NCBI GenBank assembly: GCA_903632075.3
Contig: CAHIKZ030004140.1
Coordinates: 505,001 to 569,000, forward strand
DNA from: Acanthosepion pharaonis
Lineage: Eukaryota; Mollusca; Cephalopoda; Sepiida; Sepiidae
DNA: 64,000 bases
Reading direction: 5' to 3'
The notes beneath the pieces are model-generated. The model ran no database searches. It had not been told where the DNA came from and worked only from the letters and a program-made list of their open reading frames with translations. The translations under genes were made by a program, and so were the position numbers. Shown one piece after another: positions 63,046 to 64,000 of the stretch (its first letter is position 1; every line of letters begins with the position of its first letter).

Positions 63046-64000
63046 TTCTGAAAACCGGAATAAGAACAATCAACTGTATGGATTGAATAAAGTGTTCAAT
63101 TTGAAGGTTGGTTTAGACTTTTGTATTTAACAACACAACACAACACCAGCAAGTTATATGATATCACAAAGGTTTATAAGTTTTCTGAGTTTGAGATTGA
63201 AATACCAAGAAGGTTATCAAGTACAAAATAGATACCTGAGGAAGGTCAAAAGTTACAACAGCTAAAATGAATGTGAGTAAAACAACCAAAATATGTATGC
63301 TCATTTCAATAGCAAACCATATAAGAATCATAATCCTTCATCTCAACAAAACTCTGATAAAAATGTATTTATTTCTAATATATGTTTTCTTTCATTGTTT
63401 CTTAAAAAAAGTTTAATTCCCATTCAGCAAGAAAGATTTTGCATTTTGCTCATCTTTGACAGCCCATGTCATCCTTGAGTTATGCAAACGCGGTAGCCGA
63501 AATATCTGGGGAGCCTGTATAATGTCAAGTCTCTGTTGATTGAAGATGAAGATGGAAGTTCTGATGTCGCCACAAACCTTATGAGATGGTCATTTAATCC
63601 GATTTTTTCATCAAAACCAGAATCATTTCTTGTCTGTAGAACTAAAACACTCAAACAAATCAATAGTCTTAGATGATAAGATCTGATGGATTATCTATCA
63701 CTAATCTGACCCATTTAGGGTCAAGTAAACTGTAGGTGGAGCAAATAATGTTTGCTGACAATGGATTTTCTTACAAACAACTTACTAACTTATGAAGTTA
63801 CATGAAAAAGATCACTTAATAAAATAATCATTGTTTTTTTTTTAATCCAAGTTTTTTTTTTTTTATTTTGTCTACAGAAGTTAATGTTCCTTGTATAGTG
63901 AAGATGTTGATATACTGATCCATTCAATAAGTTTTGCCTAGAGTTTAATTTTTATGCTTGTAAAATTCTCTGGATAAATATATCAAACAAATTATAAAAC
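63046..64000. other. Unassigned AT-rich stretch to window end
   Basis: Poly-T runs at 63834-63864. A 64-codon minus frame at 63469-63663 has no recognisable domain. Confidence 0.45.

Overview
This window reads as non-coding, transposon-saturated DNA from an animal genome, most likely a cephalopod mollusc and probably an octopus. It is AT-rich, broken every 1-2 kb by long (AT)n, (AC)n or (GATA)n tracts, and packed with decayed fragments of retroelements and Tc1/mariner transposons. The cephalopod call rests on LINE and SINE families whose protein tails and core modules I associate with octopus and squid repeats; it was not checked against a database. I recognise no host protein-coding exon, no functional tRNA or rRNA gene, no CRISPR array and no bacterial signature. 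Most long open frames are readings of dinucleotide or trinucleotide repeats.

Layout. 1-8.4 kb: SINE tail, Tc1 transposase relic, a 5S rRNA-headed SINE, fragments of two LINE families, a 300-bp tandem SINE dimer and a 0.5-kb (GATA)n array. 8.4-13.3 kb: a decayed copia-like retrotransposon (gag, protease, integrase on the minus strand), then about 1.2 kb of CAC/CAT and polypyrimidine DNA with a 24-bp minisatellite. 13.3-19 kb: a plus-strand 5S-headed SINE, ends of a GIY-YIG (Penelope-like) retroelement and a 230-bp tandem duplication. 19-27 kb: repeated 3' ends of one jockey-like LINE ('family A'), and a complete mariner-like element with long terminal inverted repeats, apparently inserted at TA inside another LINE. 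27-37 kb: tRNA-like modules, more Penelope-like ends abutting (AT)n, a family A LINE with an RT core, a second Tc1 relic, a perfect 42-bp palindrome and an inverted pair of a 190-bp repeat. 37-40 kb: the longest LINE copy ('family C', endonuclease + RT + C-terminal tail). 40-49 kb: a fold-back element, LINE ends, SINEs and an inverted tRNA-like pair. 49-54.9 kb: a mariner scrap, a Tx1-like LINE, a Penelope RT/GIY-YIG relic and another family A LINE. 55-64 kb: minisatellites, a 5S-headed SINE, LINE family B and D pieces and a hAT-like terminus.

How the parts relate. At least four non-LTR LINE families are present: A (jockey-like), B (jockey-like), C (endonuclease + RT) and D (YADD-type RT), plus one Tx1-like copy. 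SINEs with 5S rRNA-like or tRNA-like heads presumably used LINE machinery to move. Nearly all copies are 5'-truncated, frameshifted and carry stops, so the window is a fossil record rather than an active locus. The most distinctive observations are the five SINE copies with a 5S rRNA-like head joined to a core module that is also found in SINE copies without a 5S head, the mariner-like element with about 165-bp inverted ends, and the recurring junction between one retroelement terminus and (AT)n. All alignments were done by eye.
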